DNA of 64,000 nucleotides from Adiantum capillus-veneris (Eukaryota > Streptophyta > Polypodiopsida > Polypodiales > Pteridaceae). The position numbers and the translations under genes were made by a program. The notes beneath the pieces were generated by a model, which saw nothing but the letters and a program-made list of their open reading frames with translations, was not told where the DNA came from and made no database searches. Of this stretch, positions 1 to 11,197 are shown piece by piece; positions within the stretch are counted from its first letter, which is position 1; every line of letters begins with the position of its first letter. The DNA lies in contig CM043947.1 of assembly GCA_014529385.2 (NCBI GenBank), positions 133,319,891-133,383,890 of the forward strand, read 5' to 3'.

Positions 1-1230
1 CACACACACACACACACACACACACAAGCCCCCTTTACACAAAGGGAATGAGGGACACATGTCAGCTCCCTAGGCCAGATGCCCACAAGGTGTACCCAAT
101 TCCTATTGGATGGCCTTGGAGGTGGACCAATGAGAACTAGGCTAGAGTAAATCTAGTTTAATTAATTTAAAAACACTTAATAAAAGAACCAATGAGAATT
201 AATTTCTCTAGAAGACTATTAGACAGTCTCCCAAGGGGTCCAATGAGCATTCAGCAGCCCAATGGCTTGTCTGATCCCTATTGGCTAGGAGGCAAAGGGG
301 TACAATGAGAGTTTAATTGAATTATTGATTAACCTAAAGCTCTCACAAAAGGGGAAAGGGGGACACATGTTAGAAGGCTATCACTTATGCTGCTTAATAG
401 TCATTGGATTGACTTGGGGAGGGCCAATGAGGGTTGAGCAAGAGCAAATAGCAAGAGGGCTCGCCCAAGAGAGAGAGGGGGCTGATTTTTGCAAGGCATT
501 ATCACACACACACACACACACACACTCACACAATCTCATGTGTGAAGAAAGAGAAGACTATCTCTTCCCAAGCTTTAATGGAGAGCTCATCACCTACTCC
601 AAGCTTGTGAGATAGAAGCCTACATCGACACACTCTTGGCATGTGGATGCAAATCCAACCAAGTTCCAAGCTTCAATGCATGCTCATCTCTTCTACCAAG
701 CTAATTACTAAGCTAAGCTATGCTAATATGAGTGATTATGTGAGGAGATGTACATCTTTCTCGTAAGATAATCCTTCTTCCTCTCAATCTACTCTCATGC
801 CCTGCTAGCTGTCACCATCTTCGAAGGTGTGTGAGGTATTGGGTCTGAGAACGGGGATAATTCATGTTGTGTTTGCTAAGTGTTTTGCTTAGTGCATGAA
901 GCTTTCATCTTCATTGCACTAGCTAGTCTTGAAGGAACACAAAGAATTGTATTGTACAATGTCTCTCTTGATGGGAGAAACCATAATACAAAGCCTTTTG
1001 GAGGGGGGTCCGGCTCCATGCAAATACGGTCCTCAATTGTTGTCAATTGCTTAATTTCTTGCTCTTTTTGAAATTATTGTTGATGCTATCTAACTAGGTG
1101 TTATGATTTTTGTTGCTCTCTCCACCCAAGCACTCTTGTAATTCTCATTAGGAATCTATTCTAATGAAATGCCCACTATGTTCATGATAATTTCCGCTAC
1201 ACACAAGTTATCAGGCCATTAAATATTACA
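1..1230 (+). repeat. 5' LTR of element 1 (left-truncated by window)
   Basis: Matches 6478-7693 nearly base for base, including two CA tracts (1-26 and about 502-535) and the end ...GGCCATTAAATATTACA; the 3' copy ends ...AATGTTACA, one G-to-A difference. Short open frames here (for example 325-615 encoding a His-Thr run) merely read through CA repeats. Just after the LTR, TTGATATCCACGA at 1231 only weakly resembles an iMet primer site, so no PBS is called. Confidence 0.92.
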
Positions 1231-1303
1231 TTGATATCCACGAAGACAGCGGGCTAAACGCTCTCCATCACGAACAAAGCGGAGAAGACCATCACACTCT
1301 TCT

Positions 1304-3081
1304 CCATGCCATAATTCAAAGAGGGATGATAAAAAGAAAGAGAAGAAAAAGGCGAGAAAGAGGACACCCTCTTCTCCATCTTCTTCATCCTCTTCCTCTT
1401 ATGAAAGTGATGGTGAAGACAACGAAGATCAAGAAAATAAAAAGGCGAGAAAGAGGTCACCCTCTTCTCCACCTTCTTCAAATTCTTCACCTTCTAGAGA
1501 AAGTGATGGTGCAACCTTTGAACCATCAAAAAAAGAGGCCATAGGAAATCCTATGCCGCATGGCAGAGGTCGTCCAAGTTGAAGAAATTCAAAGAGGGAG
1601 GGAAGAGAATCTCTTTCCTTACCTATGATGGTACCTTTGGTGCTACGGACAAAGTCTTGGCCTTTATCCAACAGTTCGATGCGGCGTTTGGAGATGAGTG
1701 CTTCACGGAGTCCTCTTAGCTATGCCATGTAGCTATGCACTTTCAAAAGTCCGCCAAGCAATGGTGGTCTAGCCTACGAGCCAACAATGAATCTCCACGA
1801 ACATGGAAAGCTTTAAGAGCTTCCATTATGAAGCAGTTTTTGGCCACCGATGCCAAAGACAAAGTACTCACCGAATGGCGAAGCCTAAATCTCTCTCCCT
1901 ATGAATCCATCCACAAATATGTAGACAAGTTTTGGGACCTACAACTCAAAGCCATTGTCTTTAAAAAGTTAGATTTTGGAGAGCAAAAGCAACAATTTTG
2001 TGCACGCTTAACAGAAGAAATGGCGGAGTATGTCAACTCCCAAAGGCCACGTACCATATTAGCGGTAATACACCATACTATGGTGGCCTCTCGAATCAAT
2101 TTCCAAACGAGGGCTAAAAGAAATAATAAGCCCCCAGAAAAAAAGGGTTCCAATGAGCCTAAGGGGAAGGACAATGTCCAAAAGTCTCCTAAGGGAAACT
2201 CCAACAAAGCTAAAGAGAAGGGAGTTTACAAAGGTAAGAACAAACTCTCTCCTGAAGAGCTTGAGCGTTATCGCAAGGATAACCGGTGCTTCAAGTGTAG
2301 CGAACAAGGGCATGCGTACCGCGCTTGTCCCCAAAAAGATCCTCCTAGAGCTTCCTTGGTTGAAATCCAAGAGGAGGAGACTCACCAAACTCACCACAAA
2401 GGATCTCCTCTATGCCATGCTTGGGGAAAGGTAAGAGAACATGATGCTTTTATTCTCTTTGACCCTGGTTCTACTCACAATTTTATATCTGTAGAGTTGG
2501 CCACCAAGCTAGGCATACAAGCCTACCAGATGGGAGATGTCCTACCCGCCGCAGACAGTGCTTTCAAGGAGCAAGAAGCTTCAGTCACTCCCTTAATCGA
2601 GAAATTGAGGCTTCATGTTCAAAGCTATGTGGACAAAGAGGACTTCTTTATCTCTCCTCCCAAGCATGAGGATGTAATCCTAGGGGCACCATGGTTTGAC
2701 CGCCTGGTTGCCAATGTTAAATTTCCTGAAAGGAGAATCTCCTTTAAGTTCAGGGAAAAAGATATGTATATAGATGCTCAGGAAATGGGTAACACTATCC
2801 CCATTGTACATACACCAGCTTTCAACAAGTCAATAAAGAGCTCTATTTCCGTGTACATGATTTTTATTAAAGATTCTCAAAATGAACCTAATGCTTTAAC
2901 AAAAGAAAATAAAAGCAACCAAAAGGAATTAGAGTTATCCAATTTTCTCAAGGGGTTTCAAGATGTTTTTATTGACGACATCGCTTGTGAGCTACCTCCT
3001 AAACGAGGTAATGATGACCATGCAATTGAACTTCTTCCAGGAATTTCACCGCCTAATAAACCTCCTTATAGAGTTTCTTAA
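1304..3081 (+). pseudogene. gag: gag-protease pseudogene of element 1
   Basis: The N-terminal part (about 1304-1580, frame 2) is very Lys/Arg/Ser-rich with two copies of a KKARKR(T/S)PSSP block. A shift to frame 1 near 1560-1580 joins it to the capsid-like Retrotrans_gag region (hallmark QWWSSL), itself cut by TAG at 1717-1719. The zinc knuckle CFKCSEQGHAYRAC (CX2CX4HX4C) is at 2287-2328. An aspartic protease follows with active site DPG at 2461 in place of the usual DSG, then the ILGAPW-type flap region. The frame ends at TAA 3079-3081 at the start of RT. Gag builds the particle and the protease would mature it. The DPG change plus the stops argue that this copy is dead. Confidence 0.9.
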
Positions 3082-4290
3082 GCTCAACAAGAGGAGATTA
3101 TGCGGCAAGTGCATGAGTTAGTTGAGAAGGGTATGGTTAGGCCTAGCTCATCTCCATTTTTCTCACCTGTGCTATTAGTGCAAAAGAAAGACGGCACATA
3201 TCATATGTGTGTTGACTATAGAGCACTAAATAGGATCACTATCAAGAATAGGTTTCCCGTTCCACGGGTAGAAGACCTATTTGATAAGCTACAAGGATAG
3301 ACCTACTTCAGTAGGATTGACCTAAAAAGTGTCTATCATCAAATAAGGATAGTTGATCAAGACATTGTAAAGACCGCATTTCACACCACATTTGGTCTTT
3401 ATGAATACATTGTCATGCCTTTTGGCTTGACCAATGCACCAGCCACATTCAACCACTTGATGGAGAAGCTGTTCAGGCCTCATCGAACCTTCACTGGAGT
3501 GTTCTTTGATGATATTATCATCTACTCTAATTCATTAGACGAACACAAGCAACACCTCCAGGTAATATTTCAAGTTTTAAGAGAGAATAAACTTTATGTT
3601 AATCGAAAAAAAAGTGAATTTTTCTTGCAAGAGGTTCAGTATTTAGGTCACATTATCTCTCAAGATGGTATCCAAATGGATCCATCAGAGTTAGAGGTAA
3701 TAAAAGGATGGCCTAAACCAAGGAATCTTCATGAACTAAGAAGCTTTATAGGTATGTGTGCATACTATAAACACTTCATAGAAAAGTTCTCACAAATTGC
3801 GGGACCATTACATGATCTGACAAAGAAAAACGTTAGGTATACATGGTCTGCTAAGGAGAACAATGCTTTCGAAAAGCTTAAAGAAAAGCTTATCTCTCAA
3901 CCTGTGCTTACACTACCGAATCTCTCAAAACCATTTGAGGTCCAATGTGATGCTTGTGGTGATTGCCTTGGAGCTGTTTTGCTCCAAGAAGGGCACGCCA
4001 TAGGCTATGAGAGTTGAAGGCTCGACCCTGTTGAGCAAGCTCTAGCATATACGAAAAGGAACTCCTTGCAGTTCTACATGCCTTAGACTCATGGAAGCAC
4101 TATTTATTGGGGACTCCTTTCATTCTGCGACGGATCACCAAAGTCTTAAGTACTTCATGACGTAGACCAAGCTCTCCGACAAACAAATGAGGTGGGCAAA
4201 TTTCCTTTCGCAATTTCATTTTCATATTGCTCACATTGCTGGCAAGCATAATCAAGTAGCTGATGCACTCTCAAGACGGCCGAGAGTGAA
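3082..4290 (+). pseudogene. pol: RT-RNase H pseudogene of element 1
   Basis: Continues the polyprotein after the TAA at 3079. RT motifs in order: [19 protein letters not shown], a TAG stop at 3298-3300, YxQIRI-like, MPFGLTNAPATF, and catalytic VFFDDI (FFDD at 3502-3513, both Asp retained). The RNase H part begins near 3930 (CDACGDCLGAVLL) but breaks at TGA 4015-4017, and frameshifts to about 4190 follow. From 4187 the frame reopens with AGKHNQVADALSRR, the usual end of Ty3 RNase H. RT and RNase H would copy genomic RNA into cDNA in the particle. Both are interrupted. Confidence 0.92.
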
Positions 4291-5779
4291 TGCGGTTTCC
4301 ATAGCAACTCACAAAGATCTATCTTCAATGATAGATGAGTACGCTATTGATCCCGATTTTAGAGATGTGATTTCCGAACTTGCATTAGGGAAGAAAGAAG
4401 AACCATTTACTTTACAAGATGGTTATCTTCTCTATGGCATTAGACTATGCGTTACTAACTCACTACATGAGAAAGTAATGTATGAATCTCATGCTCCACC
4501 GTAGGCGGGGCATAGAGGGATTCAGTCTACCTTAAAGGGAATTGAAACGTATTTCTATTGGCCTACCATGAAAGTGAACATACAAGAGTATGTTTCTAAA
4601 TGTGGAGTATGCCAAAAGACAAAATTTGATAGAGGGAAGAAACTTGGATTGCTTCAACCCTTGCCAATCCCTAATTCACCATGGGAGAGCATATCCATGG
4701 ATTTTATCTTTGGATTGCCTAAGTCTATCCATGGGAATACGGGAATATGGACGATAGTAGACAGGTTCAGTAAACAAGCTCATTTTATACCTGTCAAAAA
4801 GACTATCAACGCCCATCAAATGGCAACCCTCTTCATTTCACAAATTTTCAAGTACCATGGCTTGCCAATGTCTATAGTGTCGGATAGAGATCCTAGAATG
4901 ACCAGTAATTTCTGGAAGGGTCTCTTTGAGAATTTAAGAACAAGGCTAAACTTCTCTTCTGCCTATCATCCACAAACGGATGGCCAAAGTGAAATAGCTA
5001 ACCTAACAATTCTCGATCTACTAAAAGCTTATGTAACGGAAGTAGATCAAAGATCCCAATAGGAGAAGTACTTACCCTTAGTGGAGTATGCTTACAATAA
5101 CACTGTACATACTTCCACGGGAAAAGCACCTTTCGAGGTAATTGAGGGGAGATCAAAAAGTCCCTTGCTACTTAAGGTACATGGGAAGATCTTCGCTGCA
5201 GATGAGTATAGCCGAGACCTACAAGAATCTTTTCAAAAGATTAAGGATGCTATCTCTATCTCACAGCAAAGGCAAAAGGCTGTTGCTGACAAGCACAGAA
5301 GAGCCCAAACCTTGAAAGAAAATTATTGGGTCTTATTAAAGTTTCCCAAGGCTCGATTAAGGCACACGACGGGCAAGAATCCTATGGGACACCAAAAGTA
5401 CTATGCGAAACTAGCAAAAAGGTACTATGGTCCCTTCCAGATTCTTAGGCCAATCAATGAGATGGCCTATCAACTCAAGTTGCCCAATCATTGTCTCATA
5501 CACAATGATTTCCATGTGAGCCTATTAAAGCCTTACAAAGGAGAGCCACCTCAAGAACCAACTATTGAAGACCCACAGGAGATCGAGGACCAAGAGGAGG
5601 TGTTGCAACCCGAGTCCATTCTCCGACATGAAGACAAGGTATTAAGAGGCGATAAGACTATCCGACGATATCTTATTAAGTTTAAGAATTATCCTTTTGA
5701 AGATGCTAGATGGATGCAAGGCATACAATTAAAGGATAACCTAAACCTTGTCAATGCTTACAATGCTTCCCAAGAGTAA
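4291..5779 (+). pseudogene. int: integrase-chromodomain pseudogene of element 1
   Basis: Contains the HHCC zinc-binding region, split by TAG 4501-4503 (Cys pair at 4601 and 4610). The catalytic core keeps the DDE triad: Asp in SMDFIF (4700), Asp in VSDRDP (4883), Glu in DGQSE (4991). TAG at 5060-5062 interrupts it, then 5081-5779 reads through the integrase C-terminus (LLKPYKGEPP) into a chromodomain from about 5597 (ESILRHEDKVLRG...YLIKFKNYP). In chromoviruses this domain is thought to steer integration toward particular chromatin. There is only one in-frame stop per segment, so decay is modest. Confidence 0.9.
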
Positions 5780-6229
5780 GCAAATGTACAAAATGTTAAA
5801 CATGAACAAAGTTTTTTTGTCTTATAAGACTCTCTTTTTCTTTATTGTGCACAAAAATTAAGTAGTATGCATGCTTAGATCAAGTTTGTGGAGACGACGT
5901 CTCCCAAACACCAAGTAGAGCTTGTCACTCTACTATGGAAGACTGATAGGACTAATGTGCAGACATGCTTGCGGCAACCTCAGGCTCTCAAGCACCAAAT
6001 GGACTAGTCATCCATTGTGGAATGATCTTGTAGGGTAACATAGGGATCCTCTACCCGCTAAGAAAAGGACTCATGAATATGCTTTATCTTCTCTACACCA
6101 TAGTCAAGGACGACTATGATTTCAAGAGAGAGGTAATTTCATAATAATCAATATCTAATTCTCCTAAATGATTATTATGAGAAAAAGCTAGAATATTAGT
6201 TAAGCTAGCAGACCGGCCACATTAGGGAT

Positions 6230-6263
6230 CCAAAGGAGGGAAAATAGGGATCCAAAGGGGGGG
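6230..6263 (+). other. candidate polypurine tract of element 1, locally duplicated
   Basis: A purine-rich stretch with GGGATCCAAAGG present twice in tandem (about 6226 and 6248) lies 20 bp upstream of the 3' LTR. Polypurine tracts prime plus-strand synthesis and normally touch the LTR. The 20-bp gap makes the assignment tentative. Confidence 0.4.
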
Positions 6264-6283
6264 CCATCTACAAAAGAGCCATG

Positions 6284-7693
6284 TGTAACAATGGGCTAAA
6301 AAGACCCTAAGGTTCAGCCCATTAAGACTTCCAAAATGCTAAGGTTCCAAAATTCAAATGTTGTGTCCAAAGGTCAACCTTAAGGGAACTGGATACTTTG
6401 TGTGTGACCAAAAAAGTCTTTGCATATCCCTACATAGGAGGGGCGAGCCTAGCATGTAGGGGATGAGAGAGAAAGACACACACACACAAAAGCCCCCTTT
6501 ACACAAAGGGAATGAGGGACACATGTCAGCTCCCTAGGCCAGATGCCCACAAGGTGTACCCAATTCCTATTGGATGGCCTTGGAGGTGGACCAATGAGAA
6601 CTAGGCTAGATTAAATCTAGTTTAATTAATTTAAAAACACTTAATAAAAGAACCAATGAGAATTAAGTCCTCTAGAAGACTATTGGATTGTCTCCCAAGG
6701 GGTCCAATGAGCATTCAGCAGCCCAATGGCTTGTCTGATTCCTATTGGCTAGGAGGCAAAGGGGTCCAATGAGAGTTTAATTGAATTATTGATTAACCTA
6801 AAGCTCTCACAAAAGGGGAAAGGGGGACACATGTTAGAAGGCTATCACTTATGCTGCTTAATAGTCATTGGCTTGACTTGGGGAGGGCCAATGAGGGTTG
6901 AGCAAGAGCAAATAGCAAGAGGGCTCGCCCAAGAGAGAGAGGGGGCTGATTTTTGCAAGGCATTATCACACACACACACACACACACACTCACACAATCT
7001 CATGTGTGAAGAAAGAGAAGATTATCTCTTCCCAAGCTTTAATGGAGAGATCATCACCTACTCCAAGCTTGTGAGATAGAAGCCTACATCGACACACTCT
7101 TGGCATGTGGATGCAAATCCAACCAAGAGCCAAGCTTCAATGCATGCTCATCTCTTCTACCAAGCTAATTACTAAGCTAAGATATGCTAATATGAGTGAT
7201 TATGTGAGGAGATGTACATCTTTCTCGTAAGATAATCCTTCTTCCTCTCAATCTACTCTCATGCCCTACTAGCTCTCACCATCTTCGAAGGTGTGTGAGG
7301 TATTGGGTCTGAGAACGGGGATAATTCATGTTGTGTTTGCTAAGTGTTTTGCTTAGTGCATGAAGCTTTCATCTTCATTGCACTAGCTAGTCTTGAAGGA
7401 ACACAAAGAATTGTAGTGTACAATGTCTCTCTTGATGGGAGAAACCATAATACAAAGCCTTTTGGAGGGGGGACCGGCTCCATGCGAATCCGATCCTCAA
7501 ATGTTGTCAATTGCTTAATTTCTCTGTCTTTTGAAAGTATTGTTGATGCTATCTAACTAGGTGTTATGATTTTTGTTTCTCTCTCCACCCAAGCACTCTT
7601 GTAATTCTCATTAGGAATCTATTCTAATGAAATGCCCACTATGTTCATGCTAATTTTCGCTACACACAAGTTATTAGGCCATTAAATGTTACA
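6284..7693 (+). repeat. 3' LTR of element 1
   Basis: 1410 bp, TGTAACA...TGTTACA. Contains the same CA tracts and the same non-conserved small frames as the 5' copy. The few visible differences from 1-1230 are single substitutions and short indels, which suggests a fairly recent insertion compared with element 5. Confidence 0.93.
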
Positions 7694-7912
7694 GAGGTGA
7701 ACATCAAGTAGCATAGAGTCATATTCCATAGCACAATGTTATCAAACTGAGAAAAAGTTGAAGGGATTAAGTCATAGATCTTTGTTGGCATCGAACAAAC
7801 CAACCATATCATCTACTTCATCCATATCAGAGCATTCTAAAGCTATCTCTCAGTCCATATCATCGTCATCATCAACTTTTGCAGCAATAGCTTCATGGGT
7901 TTGGAAGACAGC
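7694..7912 (-). pseudogene. hAT transposase C-terminal tail, detached by element 3
   Basis: Read on the minus strand, this continues the hAT coding region that stops at 17528. The sequence directly across the removed element reads into FQTHEAIAAKV followed by a run of Asp and an acidic tail (DMDEVDDMVG) with in-frame stops. The element at 7913-17522 is flanked by ACAGC on both sides, so removing it and one ACAGC rejoins the two parts. The left end is cut by the LTR of element 1 at 7693. On its own this piece would not be recognisable as a transposase; the call rests on continuity. Confidence 0.65.
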
Positions 7913-8569
7913 TGTAAGGTCTCTGACCCCGATCAAAAAAGAACACCATTGTACCTTGAAATGAAAATAATAGAATAAGTTACTATTTTTAGCAGTTTTC
8001 TAGATTCTGTCAGTGCCATAATGTTTAGAATGTGTTAAAGCTCTGAAATGTGAATTAAAATATTTTTTGTAAAAAAAATCCAAAAATAGTAAGTTTTTGG
8101 TCACTCGACCCGTCTAGTTTTCATCGTCTCGACAAACTGCACTCGTACCCCGAATTTTAAAAAAAATGCATTTTCGAAACCCGGGGGCTGCTAAATATGG
8201 CAAATACTCGGGCGAGTACGCCTTAGTTAGAGCTTGCTATAGCAATTTTCGGCATCAAAATCCGACTCGTATGACCCGTTTTAGCCTAGAATAAAATTTT
8301 CTCAAAATTGCCCAGGGAGGTACCGGGGGCTCGGAACTGTGTGGGAACAGGTTCTAGCCCACTCCACATCAGCTTTAGCAGCTAGGGGGCGCCCTCTTGC
8401 TTTGTGGGAGTCCTGGGAGAGTTTCCAAGCCACTAACTAAGTCTCAGAGTCAGTTAACCAAGCCAACCTGACACTTGGTGGGTAGGGGAACTGAACTTAC
8501 CAATACAGAGACTGAGTGCTCACTCAGATGCTTATAGCAGCACAAATCGATTTTCAGCTTGTAGGAGCC

Positions 8570-8577
8570 TATTTAAA
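8570..8577 (+). promoter_or_regulatory. TATA-like promoter box in element 3 5' LTR
   Basis: TATTTAAA, followed within ~10 bp by a CA-rich tract. The same box sits at 15490-15497 in the 3' LTR. It would set the transcript start near 8600, upstream of the LTR-borne exon. Prediction by motif only. Confidence 0.5.
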
Positions 8578-9479
8578 GACCTACACACACACACACACAC
8601 ACAAACACACATATGCTCACACACACACACAGTGCACACACACAAACCTACACACACTCTGGGAAGGTGCTGCCGGAACACACACCTTTTGAAGGAGAAG
8701 CAAGGAGGGAGGTGCTGTCGAATTCTCGCCTCAAGAAGCTCGATTAGATCAGAGAATCGAGAGGATTATCAGCCCTTAATCACGGTAACCACAGTTTAAT
8801 TAAGGCTTTCTGCAAATCCTTTTCATTACCATCTAAATTTCTCGTCTATTATGCTTATTCCTAGTCGTAGTTCTCTATAATTACTCTCTAGATTCTCCTT
8901 AACATATTCTATTATGTAATCATCATCCCATAGCTGAATTATCAGCCATTCATCACTCTTAATTAATAATTAGTGCACGATTATTAGAATTTTCTCTCTC
9001 TAGGTAGCATAGAAATTAATCGGTAAGCTGGTAATTGTGTAGATTGATGAGAATCACTCTTTCTATCACGCATTAATATTGTAGCAGGTTTAGATCCATC
9101 TCTGTTATGCATTAAGATATAATTAAGGTAAGATTAATCTGTCATTAAGTCTCTAAGAGGTGGTTTTTCTCACACCTATGCATGCGGTGATTCTGCACCC
9201 TCTAATTGCTAGGAAAGAGATTAATCGTGCTTAATTCATCTCTCTGGTAATTCCATTAGTGAAATCCTATTATTCTTAATCATGTAAGCCGAGTAATTAT
9301 CTTTAGAGCCGGTTCCCATAGGATTATGTGTCATCCATAATGATTGCTATATGGAAAAATCTAAACCTCTCATGTAGAAGGCATTGTTTGATGTTGCTAA
9401 TCTATCATTTGGCTTGTTATGACGCTTACGGACATTATCTCTTTTCCCCAAGTTAATTACTTAAAGTAGTGAGTTTAAA

Positions 9480-9650
9480 ATGGCCCCGGTTAAGAGGACT
9501 CGCTTTGGTGGAGCCCACGACCACGAGGCAGGAACGAGCAAGGTGAACGGGAAGGGAAAAGCTCCCATGGAGGAACAAATACCGGCCATCTCACGGGCCA
9601 TCGACGAAGAAATGGAAGAGGTAGATCATAATTTCATTCAAGTTGTTTAA
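9480..9650 (+). CDS. small LTR-borne ORF, candidate first exon of gag
   Basis: A 56-codon frame starting MAPVKRTRFGG, basic then acidic (…AIDEEMEE). After codon 47 (GAG, ending 9620) comes GTAGATCATAA, a plausible 5' splice site in phase 0. The gag frame of this element opens in phase 0 at 11414, right after an AG, with no ATG before its conserved start. An N-terminal MAP.KRTR exon also occurs in a diverged LTR at 30904, with the donor at the equivalent place (…Q|VD against …E|VD). It lies ~900 bp downstream of the TATA box, so it is in the transcribed part of the LTR. Splicing is inferred; no RNA evidence is available here. Confidence 0.5.
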   Translation: MAPVKRTRFGGAHDHEAGTSKVNGKGKAPMEEQIPAISRAIDEEMEEVDHNFIQVV

Positions 9651-9916
9651 TTTAACATTGCACACATTTAGTTAGGAATGAAAATATCCCCAAACATGTT
9701 GGAGAAATCCGACGGAAACCTCGGCATTGAATTCATTGTACATTAAGTTCTAAAGTAGGAAGGAAATGATTGATGGGTATGCTGGTTGCAATTAGGAAAG
9801 AATGTCTGCTAGGGAAAATTTAGCTCGACATGTTCATTTTATTTCCAATGTTGAATCAGTCTTGGACCCCCTACTGATCACAGGGGGCAGAGTTCCTCGT
9901 TAAGGGCTCTTGAATC

Positions 9917-10031
9917 CACGACTTGCTTTCTATGCGGTGGATACTCACGACTTGATTTCTTTGCGGTGGGAACCCACGTCTTGCTTTCTATGTGGTGGGA
10001 GTGTCCATGACGTGCTTTCTATGCGGTGGAC
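9917..10031 (+). repeat. four ~29-bp tandem repeats in 5' LTR only
   Basis: Units begin at about 9917, 9946, 9975 and 10005 with core CTTGCTTTCTATGCGGTGG. The 3' LTR has a single copy near 16838-16863. Because the two LTRs are identical at insertion, the array either expanded here or contracted in the 3' LTR after integration. Confidence 0.85.
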
Positions 10032-10640
10032 ATACCTAGTTGTATGGGCAGCTAGGCGACAATGGGAGGAGTGAACTCTCGCTGGAGGGGGGATGTTGTA
10101 CCTCTAGAACATTGGAACTTTTATGAATAAGTTTGAGTATAGTTTTTACTAGAATTCTATCTTGGTGTTGTTTGCAATATTGGTTGAAGGGCTGTATTAA
10201 CGAACAATTTGATTCGGAATTAAACAAGGAATCTGTATGTTGAACAACCTTTGTGGTAGTAATTAGGTCACACAAGGAAGTGTGAGTGTGGGGGTGGAAA
10301 GTGGGGGCTTGGCTCAGGTTGCCAATGCCTACGAGATGGGTGGTCCCGATTGGTCGGGAACTCTCTGTCCCCATTGTGCTTACTTCGATATTAGTAATAC
10401 TCATTGCCCTTAGAGCGGTGAAATCTCGAGTGTACGTGCCTCTGAAACATGGGAGAAACGGCGCTCGGGGTTTCTCTCCGCTTCGAAGGTGGGTCTTAGG
10501 ATCGCTAGATAGTTCAAGTACGCTTCCCGTGCGAGGTGGAGCTAGATCTCCCTGCTAGTAGGCTTCCGCAATAGATCTAGTGGCCACCGGGTTCACCATC
10601 AGATCCGCCAGTGAAAACGGCGGGGTGGGGACCTCACACC

Positions 10641-10652
10641 TGGTATCAGAGC
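10641..10652 (+). other. primer-binding site (initiator tRNA-Met type), element 3
   Basis: TGGTATCAGAGC, 2 bp after the 5' LTR end, the standard plant retrotransposon site complementary to the 3' end of tRNA-iMet. It lies inside the putative gag intron (9621-11413), so a spliced gag mRNA would lack it. Confidence 0.92.
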
Positions 10653-10761
10653 CTAGGTTAGGTTGGGAAATAAATTTCGTATTGTTTGAACATTTAAAAG
10701 GAACTGAAAGTATTTAGGTAGTTGATCTGAATTCCTTGCATTGGTGTTGCACGAAGACCCC

Positions 10762-11196
10762 ATGCTCGAATATCGGAAGTTCCAAGTTTTGGAGCTTATT
10801 TATAAGCAAGCTCGAAGATCCCCAGTTTACCAGTTCAGGCGAGATGTCATGGAGATACTGTTGAAGGCTTATACGCCACACTTCACTCGCATTGATAGAG
10901 GATGGGAACTTGATTGGACATTTCCAAGAGGGGTTTACTACATCAACGCTCGGAAGCTAGGATGCCTGGCTACCGACTTGAAGAAGATATGTTGGGGAGA
11001 AGAGTTGAGAGTAATAGAGATATTCTACTTGGTGCCTACACGATTGGACCAGATTATTTCAGACAACTCCAATCAAACCATCAACGACTGGCTCTTGGAA
11101 CTCCGGCTTGATATCTTAATTTATTATCCACTCAAGAATGAGTATAAGAACTATTACACGAATGAAGTAGTGCATCATGTGAATACCATCTCCTAG
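10762..11196 (+). CDS. unidentified 144-aa ORF between PBS and gag
   Basis: Uninterrupted frame from ATG 10762 (the frame is open from 10741) to TAG 11194-11196, starting MLEYRKFQVLELIYKQARR. I recognise no domain. It is rich in Tyr, Leu, Ile and Arg, with no zinc finger, signal peptide or membrane segment. A 6-bp stem, 3-nt loop palindrome (GCGTATTTTATACGC, 11198-11212) follows the stop, and two AATAAA-type signals (about 11275 and 11291) come before gag. It therefore looks like a separate expression unit rather than an N-terminal part of gag. It is intact while gag-pol around it carries several stops. It could be a captured host segment, an accessory gene or a fortuitous frame. Confidence 0.45.
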   Translation: MLEYRKFQVLELIYKQARRSPVYQFRRDVMEILLKAYTPHFTRIDRGWELDWTFPRGVYYINARKLGCLATDLKKICWGEELRVIEIFYLVPTRLDQIISDNSNQTINDWLLELRLDILIYYPLKNEYKNYYTNEVVHHVNTIS

Positions 11197-11197
11197 G

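Larger units (their letters stand above)
1..7693 (+). mobile_element. Ty3/gypsy chromovirus (element 1), 5' end outside window
   Basis: LTR retrotransposon with domain order gag, protease, RT, RNase H, integrase, chromodomain between two LTR copies (1-1230 and 6284-7693). The 3' LTR starts TGTAACA and ends TGTTACA, a perfect 7-bp terminal inverted repeat. The 5' LTR lacks roughly its first 200 bp because the window starts inside it. A C-terminal chromodomain places it among plant chromoviruses; the exact clade was not assigned. The reading frame is broken by at least six stops or frameshifts, so it is non-autonomous. Its 3' edge abuts the detached hAT fragment at 7694, so it probably also inserted into the hAT gene. 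The outer TSD cannot be tested here. Confidence 0.93.
7913..10638 (+). repeat. 5' LTR of element 3 (2726 bp)
   Basis: Starts TGTAAGG, ends CCTCACA. Very long for a plant chromovirus LTR. A TATA-like TATTTAAA at 8570-8577 implies that roughly the last 2 kb are transcribed leader (R-U5), including the 9480-9650 small exon. It carries four ~29-bp repeats at 9917-10031 of which the 3' LTR has one. Confidence 0.95.

Noticed and set aside
325-615. 96-aa ORF in element 1 LTR, repeated at 6789-7079
   Set aside because: Conserved only because LTRs are duplicated; it reads a His-Thr run from a CA microsatellite and has no domain.
1231-1243. TTGATATCCACGA as iMet primer-binding site of element 1
   Set aside because: Several mismatches to TGGTATCAGAGC; not strong enough to call.
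1899-2397. Minus-strand ORFs over element 1 gag (1899-2207, 2059-2397)
   Set aside because: Shadows of the real plus-strand frame with its zinc knuckle and capsid motifs.
10286-10558. 90-aa ORF within the LTR of element 3 (also 17108-17377)
   Set aside because: Present in both LTRs by duplication, no domain, odd composition; lies in the leader.
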